DNA from: Solicoccozyma terricola
Taxonomy: Eukaryota; Basidiomycota; Tremellomycetes; Filobasidiales; Piskurozymaceae
Direction of reading: 5' to 3'
Length of the DNA: 64,000 nucleotides
NCBI GenBank assembly: GCA_001600875.1
Contig: BCLD01000014.1
Span: 277,475 to 341,474, forward strand
The position numbers were made by a program, and so were the translations under genes. A model generated the notes under the pieces. That model was not told where the DNA came from, did no database searches, and saw only the letters and a list, made by a program, of their open reading frames with translations. How positions within the stretch are numbered: position 1 is the stretch's first letter; the number at the start of each line of letters is the position of its first letter. This document shows positions 1 through 12,090 of this stretch, one piece after another.

Positions 1-25
1 GGGGGGGGGGGGGGGGGGGGGGGGG
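1..25. repeat. Poly-G homopolymer at the window edge
   Basis: The window opens with 25 consecutive G bases. Its true length is unknown because it is cut by the window edge. Similar C/G runs recur in the window, mostly inside introns, so this may be genuine rather than an artefact. Confidence 0.95.
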
Positions 26-398
26 TTGATCAAAGGTTGGATTTCTTAAATCATCATCGTCACAACAAATTCCAGCCATTCGGCCTTGTAGTCCTCCTGC
101 CCAAGATGTGTCATGCATCGTAAGTCCTTCCATCCCTCACCTCGCCGTCAATCGCTCCGATATCATACTCACCCTTCCCCAACCGCGCTATTCAGACCCC
201 CCGCCACCCTCTTCTCCTCCTCAATGTGCACTTTTGCTCTTCTCGTTGTACTTTTCCACATCTTCAAATACGATCGTGGACTTTGTATGATACAGGTGAA
301 AGGAGATCCTTTTAGGTGGACCATCATGGTCTGTTTTTTGTTTTGTTTTCGTTTCCCCCTCCCACGGTTTCAACACAGGCGGAGTGGTGTATTGATTG
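26..398. other. 5' flank of the first gene; no confident gene
   Basis: This stretch lies upstream of the ATG at 399. It is pyrimidine-rich and holds several potential splice signals (for example a GTAAGT at about 115 and CAG sites at 296 and 378), so it may be a spliced 5' leader or an upstream coding exon of the following gene. An in-frame TGA sits just upstream of ATG 399, which argues against simple extension of that exon. Short open frames on both strands here are low-complexity Ser/Pro-rich and I do not support them. Confidence 0.5.
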
Positions 399-2411
399 AT
401 GGTCGTTCGCGGGAAATCACAGTGGTTCTTCGTCCTCGCGTTAGCACTGGTGCGTTTGATCCTTTCTCCCATTTTACCAAGTTTTTCAACCTAATTCATC
501 ACATCTCCCTTCCAGCTGACGGTATGGGCTTACACTGAAACCTACGTCAAATACTTTGAATACTACCTATACATCCCTCGCATTGGCGTGGTAATTATCA
601 TCCAAACACTCTTCATATGTAAACAGCAAAATGACTGAACAACGTCGTGAACAGCTACCTAAACCTTGGAAACTATGGAGTAATGCCAATTACCAGCTAT
701 ATCGAAACGGCTATATCGTCTTGGCGTTCGGTTGGGTGTTGTTGATGGGTGTACATTTGGAAGGTGAGAATAAAGCGGATGACTGTCATATGAGAAAAAA
801 GGGGGAGTGAGATCCTGAACCATTCGAATTGTGTTGGGAATTCATAGAGGTCATGTTTTGGTCGTATTTGATCAATACCATCAAGGGGAAACGGTTAGTC
901 GGAACGTACGCACAACTGGGGAGTTGTGTAATAGCAGCTAATGGGCATTGCTGATGGTGGTAGATCTCAGCTCTGGACTCAGTGAGTACGGCGCTAGTCT
1001 GCTAGTGCAGCTGAAACGGGGATCTATGCTTATCGTAAATCTCGTACTCTAGATCTATCTACTTCAAAATGTGGGTAGCAGGGATGATCGCTAGCGTAGC
1101 AGCCCTTTTCTCTGCTGGTACGTTTGGAATATCTCCATCGCCTGTGTCATCTACATCAGACCACTCACGCAGGTTGTCCTTCTTAGTTGGCATTGATACA
1201 ACCGATCTAGCAAAAGTATGTAGCGTCAGATTCCCCCAATGTCTAGTGGGATGGTTTTCGCTGATGGTAAGATACTGATTCAGCTCGAAACGCATATTTT
1301 CTTTGCTGGATCGATCTTGTCGATGATGTGAGTCCTAGAAGATTCCCACGAGGCGTGGGGCGCCTGCTAACTGTCACCTCACTACCCCCAGTGCCGTCTT
1401 TATGTCACTATACGTCTTGTGAGTCCTATTTATCGTTGTGTATCTGTGTGTCGTCCGTCTGACCACACTTCTCAACAAGATTCGTTTTCCCGAGCTTCAT
1501 TCGCGAGTCGGTGAGTCCCGGAACTGCTGCCATTGATCCGTGGACCCACACTGAACCTGTTCTGCTCCGAAGCGTCGTCAAGGTGCCAATACAGACCTCA
1601 TCGAAAAGCTCGAGTACTTTGCACACTGCAACAGCATGAGGTACGTGCGATGAGTTAGCAGGTTGCGGTTATCCTCTGACTTTGACCTATTACGAATCGC
1701 CACAGGACTCTGTTCCGATTCATCTACTCGGCTTGTTTCCTCACTTTGGCTATCGATGGTTTGACAAGTGTCGAGATCATCAATCACTCGGCCCTCTGGA
1801 TGGACCTCTTACTGTGCTCGGCTATGCTTTCCGTTTTCTTGGCCACTGTTCTCAGTATTCTAGTGAGTTTTTATTTTGTTGTTTCAATAGGCAAATTTCG
1901 CCACTGATCATCCGTTGGTCAGATCCTCCTTCCACGAAACATGCGAGGAGAAGCCGGTATGATTTCTCAGAACCAAGTCTTTGTCCAGCACGCTTTCCCG
2001 ACCTCTCAGAAGCGAGCATCTCGAGGTCATTCCAAAGCTCCGAAAGATTCGTTTGCAGCTAGCAGCACCGGAGGAGCTTGGCTCATCCTCGGAGATCGGC
2101 TTCACCTCGAACAAGACGACGTGGAGGATCTTGTCGCGGCGCAGCAGGATCGGTCGTCTACTTTTGAGTTGCCTTTCACTACCAGGATGGGTGGCAGTGT
2201 TCATGCGGGGTCTGGGGAAGACCTTGTGCGCCATCACATGCATGGATATGACGAGGTGAGCGAGATTATCTCTGTACATGCCTTAGACCGCGCTGACGAT
2301 TGCTTCTCTCAGAGTGTTTCATCTCGATCGTTGCCGTCGATGAACAAGGAACAGCACAGTCCTTCCGACTTCCATATCGTAGTGACGGCAGCACATGATG
2401 CAAAGGTGTGA
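399..2411 (+). CDS. Multi-pass membrane protein, family not recognised
   Basis: I do not recognise this gene. Reading starts at ATG 399 (MVVRGKSQWFF), and about a dozen short exons join in consistent phase across GT-AG introns of typical length; the stop is TGA at 2409-2411. The product has six to seven hydrophobic stretches: WFFVLALALLTVW in exon 1, GYIVLAFGWVLLMGV, MWVAGMIASVAALFSA, a pair near 1280-1500 that includes AVFMSLYVLFVFPSF, FIYSACFLTLAIDGL, and LLLCSAMLSVFLATVLSIL near 1810-1860. A hydrophilic tail of about 140 residues follows (1920-2411), rich in Ser, Gln, His and acidic residues. The arrangement of about seven spans plus a cytosolic-looking tail resembles a fungal 7TM receptor-type layout, but no signature motif supports a receptor call. 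The start could be further upstream if a leader exon exists. Confidence 0.7.
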
Positions 2412-2586
2412 CGACAGCACCCCAGAGGTCGGCTTCGGACAAGGGAACGCAGGTGACGCCGCTTGATGAGATTCAACGCAGAGTAGATGTTTGTCTTGCA
2501 ATGTTCAAATAAAATACCAAATAAATCTAATAGAAACAGTACTATCAACATGAAGTAAAAACCTTGTAGTGGATTATAACCGCGAT

Positions 2587-4005
2587 CTAATACAATCCAG
2601 GGGTAAGCAGCACAGCACTTGGTTGCCTTCCCCTATTGCTACCAAACTGATGCTTTGCGAACAAAGCCTCCGCTTGGACCATCCCTTCTTCCACGTCTTC
2701 TTCCACATCGATCAACTCGCCATCCGCCACCAGCTCCCACTCGTATATAGCTTCCCATCTTTTCCTCCCAGATAAACAACAACCTTTCCGCTCCGCTGGC
2801 TCCTTTTCACCCCTTGTCCGTATCCCATTGGTCTTGCCGTGAAGAACCATGCTCCATTCGAGCACTCGTTTGCGCAGTAGGTCGCAATCCGATCGACGAC
2901 GAGGAGGCGGCGCGAATAAATCGAGCGAGGCTGGAAATGCACAGGTTGGTGAAAGTTGAACACTCGTTGGAATGTCTTGGGTTGTGGGTAGACCATCGGA
3001 TGTTGAAGACCATTCCGTACCCCGCACAAAGGCCGAAAAGGAAGGTAGGTGGATCATGGTGATGTACGAGATGTATCGAGGGTTCTTGAAGGAAGCATGG
3101 GATGATGTGTCCACCACGACTCTAGTAGGCAAAGGGTTTCCTCGTGGAATCGATGATGTAGTCTGAGCCGGCAGTTCCTCGTGGTCCTGCTGGGGTAACG
3201 ACGAAATTGGTGAATCTGCTAGACACGCCGGCTGCAGCTTTGTCCGACCACGAGTAATCGATGTGGAACAAGAGTCCCTGGCGTTCGTCGTCTGCCCATA
3301 AACGGATTCTCTCCTATTCTCGCTCAACAGCTCCCTCAGGATCCTCTTGGATCTATTACGACTGTCAACTGCAACCTCATCCTCCTCAATAGGGAACAAC
3401 CGTCTCCTGCTCGAGATTTTCCCTAGGTCGAACACACCCGAAAGCGGTGGTGTAGGAAGAGGTGTGGCGTGAGTTGTTTGTGGAGATTGATATACCTTGA
3501 AAGCTGGTGATTGCTTGGAAGGTACTGGGGCATGGAACCCAACCGATACGTGTCGACCAGATGAGGTGAATGATCGAGTGGAAGTGGTTGGGGAAGGAGG
3601 AGTTGGAGGAAGGGTATCGACAGAGTCTGGAGCGATGACCACGGTCCCGTAATGGTTCATTGGAGGTGAGTCGGTCGGCGTAGATGAGGTGGATTGAGAT
3701 CGAGCTTCCTTGACGTTCACATACACTCTGACCTGATTCCACTTTAAAGGAGGACTCGGAAGGGAGTCGTGTGACGGTGGTTTCGTTCCAAGTGAGAATC
3801 CCACTTTCTTCCCAGCGTCACTTCGTTTCCTCCCCCGAGCATCGCCATCATGATCCTTCCTCTTTGAGAGTCTACGAAAAGTCGGGACGGGTGTCAGAGC
3901 AGGTCGACCCCATTGGAGTTGAAGTGCCTTGTGATCGATAGTATATGACAAGGTGCTTGATTGGCTGACGCATGAGTTGGCGGAATGAGACGAGACGGCG
4001 ATCAT
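2587..4005 (-). CDS. Hypothetical Ser/Pro/Thr-rich protein, single exon
   Basis: This is an uninterrupted 472-residue frame starting at the first true ATG (MIAVSSHSANS) and ending in TAG at 2587; an intronless gene of this length is unusual in the window. Most of the protein is low complexity and probably disordered: runs of TPPSP, SSTPTDSPP and SRRRLFP-like basic-proline segments suggest a phosphorylated regulatory protein. The last 120 residues look more ordered (DCDLLRKRVLEWSMVLHG, then RKRWEAIYEWELVADGELID). I recognise no family and assign no function. Shorter open frames on both strands across this region are shadows. The 3' end lies about 180 bases from that of the convergent upstream membrane-protein gene. 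Confidence 0.65.
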   Translation of the reverse strand: MIAVSSHSANSCVSQSSTLSYTIDHKALQLQWGRPALTPVPTFRRLSKRKDHDGDARGRKRSDAGKKVGFSLGTKPPSHDSLPSPPLKWNQVRVYVNVKEARSQSTSSTPTDSPPMNHYGTVVIAPDSVDTLPPTPPSPTTSTRSFTSSGRHVSVGFHAPVPSKQSPAFKVYQSPQTTHATPLPTPPLSGVFDLGKISSRRRLFPIEEDEVAVDSRNRSKRILRELLSENRRESVYGQTTNARDSCSTSITRGRTKLQPACLADSPISSLPQQDHEELPAQTTSSIPRGNPLPTRVVVDTSSHASFKNPRYISYITMIHLPSFSAFVRGTEWSSTSDGLPTTQDIPTSVQLSPTCAFPASLDLFAPPPRRRSDCDLLRKRVLEWSMVLHGKTNGIRTRGEKEPAERKGCCLSGRKRWEAIYEWELVADGELIDVEEDVEEGMVQAEALFAKHQFGSNRGRQPSAVLLTPGLY

Positions 4006-4643
4006 GGTTGTACTTGGTCTGCTACGCACAGATACGTAGAGGTCGCGAAAGGTTGACCAGTTTCACGAGATCAATGGTTGCACATACTTGCGCGATTGTT
4101 GAATACTTTTGAGATAAGGTCGTGTGAGCGAGCGAGCGAGCGAGTTGCAACCTTTATTCGGACCGGGTTATGAAAGAAAAAAAGTGAGACGCTTGGACGT
4201 AGCGCCAAGCCTTGTACTCGGACCGCGACTACGTTTACCGTGTACTGTTTTGATTGTATAACCGTATATGCAGCTACAAGAACCTGCCAGGATGTGATGG
4301 CCCCCAACGATGACCCCAACGGCCGAGGGAGTCGGATGAATTTACCTTACCATATGGGCTGCAACAAGCTGACGCCACCCAATCTATCTCCCCCTCCACC
4401 CGGCCGCGCGCTCGGACAGTCCCGGCTACACGCGGATGGCCACGACGGAAAAGGCCCCGGGGGGCGTGACGGCGTGAGGGCCACGGTGACGCACGCACGC
4501 CCCAGATATTTCCAGATATCTCAATAATAACTCACCGGAGATTGATCGTCGTTTGTTCGCCGGCTCCATCGCACCGCATGGCATGTTCATTGTTCTTGGT
4601 AAAGATTGGGTGAAGAAACAACCACCGCCCGCATGCGTCCCTC
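4006..4643. other. Intergenic region with a GAGC microsatellite
   Basis: About 640 bases lie between the start of the 2587-4005 gene and the stop of COG5. A (GAGC)n tract occupies about 4124-4144, in the likely 5' leader or promoter of the minus-strand gene. The rest is unremarkable; a small open frame at 4240-4527 is GC-rich low complexity. I see no RNA gene. Confidence 0.6.
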
Positions 4644-7600
4644 TCAGGCCCTCGCACGCTCCAACACCTTCTTGATCAGCGCTCTCCATTCCACCCCACC
4701 CTCCCCGTCCCGCTGGCCGTCCACGGCCTTCTCCAACAACCTCCATCCTTCCTCTGGCGTGTGCTTATCGACCCACAACGCGTACTCGGCTTCGGTCCAG
4801 CTGTGCACTTGATGAGGGAGCTGTAGCGGCGATAACACGACAATGTGGTGGAGGACTAGTAACGGCGCTAATCCCGCGGTCTGCGTCCGATCCGCCAGCG
4901 ACTCAACATCCAGGAATAACATCGTCCTGAACGCTCTTAGCGCAATATATTCATCCCCCACTTTGTCAAGTCGCGTCGCATTTCGAGACCCTTGTCCGAT
5001 GAAGGTCGTGAGGAAAGTACCCAACGCGAATTCCAGCTCGGTCATGTCGCTCGTGAGTTTGAGTTTGCCTGATTCACCAAGAGGGCGAGTGATACTCGCG
5101 TGGATCAGGAAAGACCGGATAATGTGCTTGATGATCTCGATGATCCTGCAAGTGGCATTTTTCCTTTCGTCAGTCACAGATAGGGGACCAAACATCGCCA
5201 ATCCAACTCCTCACCATTCTTTGCCCATCTCGCCCAACGACATCCTCCCCAGAATCTCGCTTTTCAAGAAAGTCAACTTCTCTACCAAATCCTTGACGTA
5301 AACACTACCACTCCCTCCCATTGACATGGGGTCCACAGGCTTGCTAAAGTCCACCTTGTGGATACGATTGATAATACTCGATAGCTCGCGAGTGATGGCG
5401 ATGTGAAGAGAGTCCGTCACGCGTTTGTAGGTCTGTGTAGCGTTCTGTCAGTAGGGGAATTGGGAAAAGCGGGTCAGCGGTTAGTGTCCTCGGTTGTTTT
5501 CCCGATTTCCACGCCGCTTCCTCACCCGTATAGGAACGCTTAAAGTCTCAAACGCCTTTTGAGGGAAATCAGGAGTCGCAGCATCCAACGTCGTCGACAG
5601 ATGGTATAGACAGCTGACGAGAGCAGCATTAGTGATCTGACCAATGCTCGCCAAAGGTCCTATAAGTGAAGTTGCCGAAAAATCTTTGACGATCTATAGG
5701 GAGAAATCGAAAAGCGATGTTCAATACGAATGCGAGAAGCACTGCAGTAGAGATTGCACAACACGAACCATCCCTTCTATTCGCTTGACATAGCTTTCCA
5801 AACTCTGAGCGGCACCTCTCGCCACAGCCATGACAAGTAGCGGGTCAAACCTCGCCGAATCCAACTCGTTGAGAATCGTTCTTGCAACCGAGATGCCTTC
5901 GCTTGGTCCTGGAGGAGATCTAGACCCGCCCGAAAAGGTCACGCTGATCGCTTCGTTGATGCGGCCAGTAGAGCGTGTTAGGTAGATGGTTTCGAGCTTG
6001 GAGATGGAACGTAGAACCAGGATACTCTCCGGACTGTCGTCGAGTGCGTTGATTAGTAGACGTTATGACTATTTCGTTGCACACTCACCTCTGGTAGTCC
6101 TGCGAGTATACCGTCTCGGTGTGCACGGAGATCTTGGCGAAGAATTCGTGAAACAAGCGAAGGAGTCTTGGATAGCCAGATCCAAGAGTCTGTTGGAGGA
6201 AATTGGAAGCTGTGGAGCAAAAGATGATGTGAGTAAAGCAGCCTCTTCCTTGAGGAGACAGCATCGACGAACCCATACAAGCATCTCGCGTTTGCGTATC
6301 AAGGCCAGTGGCCAACGTCGTCCAGAATTGGAAGGATGGTTTCTCATCGAGCAGCTGCACAGTGTCATCTTGTCAGAACTCGGACTCGGAGAAAATTCAT
6401 TACTAAGACAAACCTGCATGACCTCGTAGAGGAACTCGGATTGAGTCGCTGGGTCCTTCTTCATTTTCAAGACCTTCTCCAGAGTGTATACCTGAATGGT
6501 AAGAGGGTCAATGGTCAATATTGATCATCGACGTCGATTTTTTTTCAAAGCACCCACTTTGATGCAACAATTCGCTATGTCATCCATCAAATTCTCCAAG
6601 CGTTTCCATAACACGGTCGTCCATATGGATATATTTTGATTATTCGGCGCCGTATCAGCCGTTTTCGCTCGTGAACGATAGATAAGTGATGTGCTCGAGT
6701 TTGTTTGTTGTTCTTATCAAAAATATCGAATTGTTAGCCACAAAGGGCACGATAGCGGCCAATCACGTATATTTACCTTGAGTCGCTACTTCCCTGCCTA
6801 TACTGACCACATCGAACGCCCTCGCTATCCGAGCTTCGACAGCGTCGTTCAAATCCGCCAACAAATTAGAAACGAGCTGAGGCAGGAGGCGAAGATTATA
6901 CGCTGTCTGCAGGGAAGTCGAGAGGAGTGCTTGGTTCTGAGATGGTGCTTTTGGTTCAGCTGGGTGTTAAAATGCTAGCTCGCACATACGACTCACCAGG
7001 TTTGCGAGACCTTGAACCACCATACTCTCCATCTCCTGAATGACCGTCTCTCTGGCCTTTGCTATCGCAGGAGCATGCGCGTTGACGATAGACAGCGAAT
7101 TAAGTGACAGAGCGGAAGACGTAGCCATATTGGTGTTCCCATTCTCGACATCTTGCTTTGACGGGGAGTCACTCTCCAGCAGATGATCTGTGAGGGCGAC
7201 GGGGCGATTCCCATGTTAACGGGGACGGTTGTCATTCCGGGTACAATGAGATAACTCACCGAGCTCTGCAATCGATAAAGCCGCTTTGGCCATCTCTCTC
7301 TCTTTCTCACCCTCCAAATTGTCGTCACCACCAAGCTCTATCACATCTCCCTCCTTTCCACCTTTCCTTTGAACCGCCTGCATCTGTAGGTCCAACCTTT
7401 TGGCAAGGACCAAGAACCGACCAACTCTTCTAGTCAAATCGCTAGCTTCCCTTGCTTTGTTTAGACGTTCCACGAGAATGCCGAGCTCTTGGTGGGGTTG
7501 ATGAATCTTCGAGTGGAGTCGGGAGAGGGAGGAATCGAGAGCGGATAGAGAACCACGGATGGAGGAAATGGAGGATAGGAGGTTGGTTGATGAGGATAGA

Positions 7601-8053
7601 TGGGTTAGAATTTGAGGATGATGTTGCACGATCTCTTGTCGTAATTTATTGGTTGCGTCTTCCTACTCACCCGCCGGGGGCCCTTTCATCAGCTCTGACC
7701 TTGAGTCTCTCTCCCAACACCACAACACACTCACTATCCCATAGTTCAACCTAGCCAAAGCCACACCAATATCTCCCTTCACAGCCATTCCCACGCCATC
7801 CATCGTCGTCTCCCTCCCCTTCCCTTTAGCTTGGCCGCTATTTCGCAAACCATTTTCCTGTCCTACTATAGCTTTGGACTCCTCGGGGTCATATGATTCA
7901 CCGGCAAGTATGGCGTTTGCATATGCGTTGACGTCGAATTTGGGAGAGACGAAGGGAGTGTAGTCTGAGAAAGACGGGATAGTTGATTGAGCTGGATTGA
8001 ATGAGATTGAACCTGTTATCTGGCTTCTCACCTATGTAAGTTTCGGACGACAT
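4644..8053 (-). CDS. COG5: Conserved oligomeric Golgi complex subunit 5
   Basis: COG5 is a lobe B subunit of the COG tether, which captures recycling vesicles at the Golgi. The spliced start MSSETYI-AQSTIPSFSDYTPF at 8053 joins by a phase-1 intron and leads into FDVNAYANAIL. The conserved N-terminal helical region follows: LARLNYGIEDATNKLRQEI, then SSISSIRGSLSALDSSL and ASDLTRRVGRFLVLAKRLDL (about 7300-7700). Later exons give VDFSKPVDP and LVEKLTFLKSEILGRMSLGE (about 5211-5420), and the C-terminal exon (4644-5201) carries GKLKLTSDMTELEFALGTFL, a COG5-type C-terminal segment. The stop is TGA at 4644. The gene has many small introns, so some internal exon borders are uncertain, but the family call is firm. 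Confidence 0.88.
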
Positions 8054-8425
8054 GGTGCCGCTTCTAACGGGAGAGGAAGACTAAGCGCAGACCCCTCTCT
8101 ATGAAGTCCCTGGTGCCACTCCAATCTATCTATGATGCATCGGTCGACAGATGGCAAGCAGCAAGCTCCTAACCCCGCGTTGGCGCGTTGAGTAGTCACG
8201 TGTGGGCGAATATGATATCACCGTAGCTGTCAGTATGGTGCGTATGGACGGGCTATGGCAGGCAGCTATACCGAATAGGCAGGGACAACAGGTTGCACAC
8301 GGAGAGGGTTATCACATATCTTGTTGCGCCGAAAGACCACTCCGAGCTACGGGAGATTGCAATCCGCAACCATCATCTCGAATGAATAACATCCCAAATC
8401 ATACGCTCTCATCGTCTCTCGCCGC
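8054..8425. other. Intergenic region, COG5 promoter and mS23 3' end
   Basis: This 372-base stretch separates the COG5 start from the mS23 stop on the same strand. It holds one CACGTG at 8197-8202 and otherwise nothing I can name. It should contain the COG5 promoter and the mS23 terminator. Confidence 0.6.
8197..8202. promoter_or_regulatory. CACGTG E-box-like site upstream of COG5
   Basis: A perfect CACGTG palindrome sits about 145 bases upstream of the COG5 start. Such sites bind bHLH factors of the Cbf1 type in fungi. Occupancy here is inference. Confidence 0.4.
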
Positions 8426-9488
8426 CTAGACCGTGACATCCGTGCTTACTGGCTTGTCCACATGACCACCCTGCTCCTCGATTGAATTCTTCTGCTGCAT
8501 CAACAACAACTGTTCCTTTGCTTCCTTCTCCTTCTGTTTCATACTCTCCCAACGTCCCCATCGCGTCATGTAATCACCACCACCGACGAAGGACCCACTT
8601 GTCTTTTGAGAAGGTGGGAGGATTGGAGTCCAAGGTTGACGGGGTTGAGGAGTGGATGTTGAGGTGGAAGTTTGAGTGAGGGAGGGTGGAGCGTTTGATG
8701 CTAGTGCTGCTGTTTCCAAGTCAGCGAAACGTTCCTGTGATTAGCAAAGATGAATGTATCATTGTACGATGGATGAAGGAAATTCAGGTGTCAGTCGTAA
8801 CATTCTGGGTTCAAGAAGTGACCTCGGGACCACGTCACTCACGAATACATTCTTCTTATACCTCGCTCCATTATGCCTTGCTTCATTCTCAGCTGCAAAA
8901 GTCGCAATCTCATCAACCGAGCGAAGATGATCGAATTGTTCACATCCTCTCGAGTATGCTTGTGATAGTGACATGTGGAAATGGTCGTGAAGGTTTGCTA
9001 TGTATGCGATGGTGCTGCGCGAAAGTATATGAAAAAAGAGGCATATCGGTCAGATTCCACCGACGGCAGGGAAGAGGAGAAATAATCATCACTCACTTCT
9101 CTACCGTAGGATAATCTCCTCTTTGAGCCAGCTCCACCCACGCCTCACCATCCACTCCAACATCCTCATTGATCATCCTCCCTTCCACCAAACTAACCGG
9201 CCTTAGCGCCTCAAACGGATAATCCTCAAAGAACCTCCTTCTTATCGAATCAACTTGATAAACAATCTCCTGTGGTCGATTCTTCCTCGTTCGTAGATGC
9301 TTGGCCTGGTTGTTCCGTGATTTGAATAGACGGGGTTGGGAGGATGAAGCTGAGGGTGAGAGTTGACGAGGAGGGAGTGGGAGAGGAGGATGTGAGAGGG
9401 AGGGTTGGTACCATACTGGTGGGGCTATGACTTGCGCTCTGAGGAGACGGGAGACTGCGTCTGGGACTTGAACTGCCAGTTTGCGCAT
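8426..9488 (-). CDS. RSM25: Mitochondrial small ribosomal subunit protein mS23 (Rsm25 family)
   Basis: This is a structural protein of the mitochondrial small ribosomal subunit. The first exon (ATG at 9488) reads MRKLAVQVPDAVSRLLRAQV then PPVWYQPSLSHPPLP, which fits the Rsm25 N-terminus with its conserved P-x-WY. The hallmark segment follows: IVYQVDSIRRRFFEDYPFEA then LRPVSLVEGRMINED, equivalent to the yeast pattern of an RxxFFxxHPWExxRPxxLVE motif. Later exons encode HMSLSQAYSRGCEQFDHLR, typical of the helical C-terminal half, and the last exon ends in an acidic, Gln/Lys-rich tail with the stop TAG at 8426. The gene is transcribed away from RPN5, with 289 bases between the two starts. Confidence 0.85.
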
Positions 9489-9777
9489 GGTGGAAGAAGG
9501 GGGGTGTAGTGGGTAGCTGCGCGTAGCTGCGAGTAGTTGCGAGTAACAGGTATCAGAGGAACTCTTGCCCGTCGTCGTCGACCATAAAGTTGGGATTTGA
9601 TAAAAACGGGAGGGATGGGTTGTTCAGGGTATTACGTGTCGCAGCTTCATCGACGCGAGTCCCGGGTCATCAGCCAGCTCTCATCCTCCATCCCCCCTAT
9701 CCACCCATCCACCCACTTCCCGCTCATTACCAGCTACATCCCCCAAACAATCCCATCACACCGACGGCCGCACCATC

Positions 9778-11989
9778 ATGTCCGACGGTCAACGAAAGCA
9801 GGAACGCGATTTCACTCCAGAGGTCACCGCCTTGTTGCCAGAGGTAGAGAAGTTGGCAAAGGTAGGTTAACTGCGGGTGTCCTGTCCGTCGTATCCCACC
9901 ACTGTGGTCGCTCATGATGCTGCATTACCCCCTGCACAAACAGGATGGACAACTGCAAAGCGCTCTTGATAAGATCGGTCTCTTGGAGAAGCAGACTCGA
10001 AATGTGAGACACACTTGAACGAAACCCACCGTTTTAACTATCAACCCAGACCCCAAGCTGACGGTAATCCCCTCAACCCAACACAGGCTGCAGACCTTTC
10101 ATCGACATCAGCTCTCCTCGTCAAAGCAATCACACTCTGCTACTCCTCCCACGATCTCGATCTCTTAAACTCCCAACTCCAAACCCTCTCACGCAAACAC
10201 GGTCAACTCAAAGAAGCAACGGTTCGAATGGTTGATCAAGCGATGACATATCTTCCTGATTTGAAATCTAATTCAGAAAAGAATGCAGCTGGGAAAACAA
10301 GGTGGTTGGAGTTGTTGGAGACGTTGAGAGATATCACGGAGGGGAAGATTCATTTGGAGCTTCAACGAGCGAGGTTGACGAGGATGTTGGCAGGTTGGCA
10401 TGAGGAATTAGCGTCGACTGCTCCAACTACTGCTCCGGAGGCTTCAACTGGTGAGGGATTTCCTGAAGGTTCCATTGCTTCACACGTTTTCTATTGCTGA
10501 TGTTGGGTTTTTTTCTCTTCTTCCAAATGCCAGCCGTCGCATCAACCTCTGCCTCTGCCTCTGCGACTGAAAATGACAAGCCCAATAAACCGGCTGCTGT
10601 CACCGTCAAAGATCATCGTGATGCCGCTGCTGATTTAATGTCAGAGATTCAAGTGGAGACTTATAGCAGTATGGACAAGCGAGAAAAGACCGATTTGTGA
10701 GTTTTGATTTTTTTTTTCTTTTTCGGCTTGATGCAGATATGGAAGTGTGTTGCTGATGTTCCTCCTGGGCTGGAATGGATATACAGCATCCTCGAGCAAA
10801 TGAGGTTGGAAAGTCAGAGAGGCATGTGGCCGAGAGTACGGGTTGGGGGTAGGAAAATCAACAGAGCATATTTAAAAGAGGACAAGAGCACCGTGCGTTT
10901 TCTTTCTGGACCAGAGAAATCCCGCTCGAAATCATTCTTAAACCCCCATTAATATCCCAAAAACAGGACCTTAAACTCCGATACTACGAGCTCATGATCC
11001 AACTGGCACTTCACGAGGACGCATATCTTGATGCTTGTAAGGCATATCAGGAGGTATGGGATACCGAAGAGGTTAAGAAGGATGAAGCGAAATCTCAAGA
11101 AGTGGGTGTGTTGCATTTTGCACCAACATTCAAGTTTACTGATGAGTCGTTGCCCTCTGATCGTTTCCCTCTGATCGTTTCCCTCTGATAGGCTATCGAG
11201 TCCATCATCTCGTTTATCATCCTCTCGCCTTATGATAATGAGCAATCAGACATGCTTCACAAGCTGTATGCTAATCAAGATCTCCAGAAGGTACCGATGT
11301 ACTAGTGAGTCGGATGATCGACCAGGCCTTGCGGACCCCTTGTGGATGGGTGTATTGATACAGGAACACCTACCAGCGAGCTCCTCAAGAGTTTCGTCAC
11401 TCAGGAGCTCATGAGATGGCCAGGTATCGAGCAGGCGTACGCACCGATCCTCAAGCAATCGATGGTTTTTGCTCCGCTTGCACCCGGAGAGCAAGGTGAA
11501 GACTATGGGACGAAGCGTTGGAAGGCCTTGCACAGTCGTGTGATCGAGCATGTGAGGGTTTGTCGTTCATGAGTGCTGATTATCGGTTGCTTATTTTTTT
11601 TTTTGCTGCATACCTCAGAACATCCGCGTTATTGCTGGCTACTACACCCAGATCACAATGGCGCGACTGACGGATCTTCTCGATCTCCCACCCGACCAGG
11701 CAGAGGCCACACTCTGCAAGCTCGTTACCGACAAGACCATACATGCCAAGATAGACCGTCCTGCTGGAATCGTCAACTTCACGCCAAAGAAAGGTGCAGA
11801 TGAGCTGCTAAATGAGTGGAGTGGGGATCTTGGCAAGATGTTGAGTCTCATCGAGAAGACAGGACATTTGATCAACAAGGTGAGGCTTGGTGGTCCCTAG
11901 CGCACGCACTCTCTGAAGAGCGCTAACATGTGTCCACCTCTTTGCAGGAATACGCGATCCACGCGGCGAGGTCCGCCTTGGCATCATGA
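9778..11989 (+). CDS. RPN5: 26S proteasome regulatory subunit Rpn5 (PSMD12)
   Basis: RPN5 is a lid subunit of the 19S regulatory particle, needed for lid assembly. The start at 9778 gives MSDGQRKQERDFTPEVTALL, and successive exons give LEKQTRNAADLSSTSALLV, VDQAMTYLPDLKS, LRDITEGKIHLELQRARLTR, RKINRAYLKEDKST and LRYYELMIQLALHEDAYLDA, all typical of Rpn5 helical repeats. The C-terminal PCI domain runs from about 11400 to the end, with NIRVIAGYYTQITMARLTDL, LDLPPDQAEATLCKLV and RPAGIVNFTPKK; the protein ends KEYAIHAARSALAS with TGA at 11987-11989. It lies head-to-head with mS23 and converges with ENP2, leaving only about 100 bases between stops. Confidence 0.93.
11153..11191 (+). repeat. Three tandem 14-base units at an RPN5 3' splice site
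   Basis: The unit CCCTCTGATCGTTT is repeated twice and then begun a third time as CCCTCTGATAG, whose final AG is the splice acceptor. The exon resumes at 11192 (AIESIISF). The duplication lengthens the pyrimidine-rich tract immediately before the acceptor. Confidence 0.85.
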
Positions 11990-12090
11990 GAACGCCTGAT
12001 GCAATGCATAGGATATACTTGTACAATGAAGCCTCGCATCCAAAGCGAGCTGCCATGATGACGACATGACTGTCAACGAGCAACGACGCC

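Noticed and set aside
4240..4746. GC-rich open frames on both strands between 4240 and 4746
   Set aside because: Low complexity and overlapping each other, or overlapping the COG5 C-terminus; no conserved motif.
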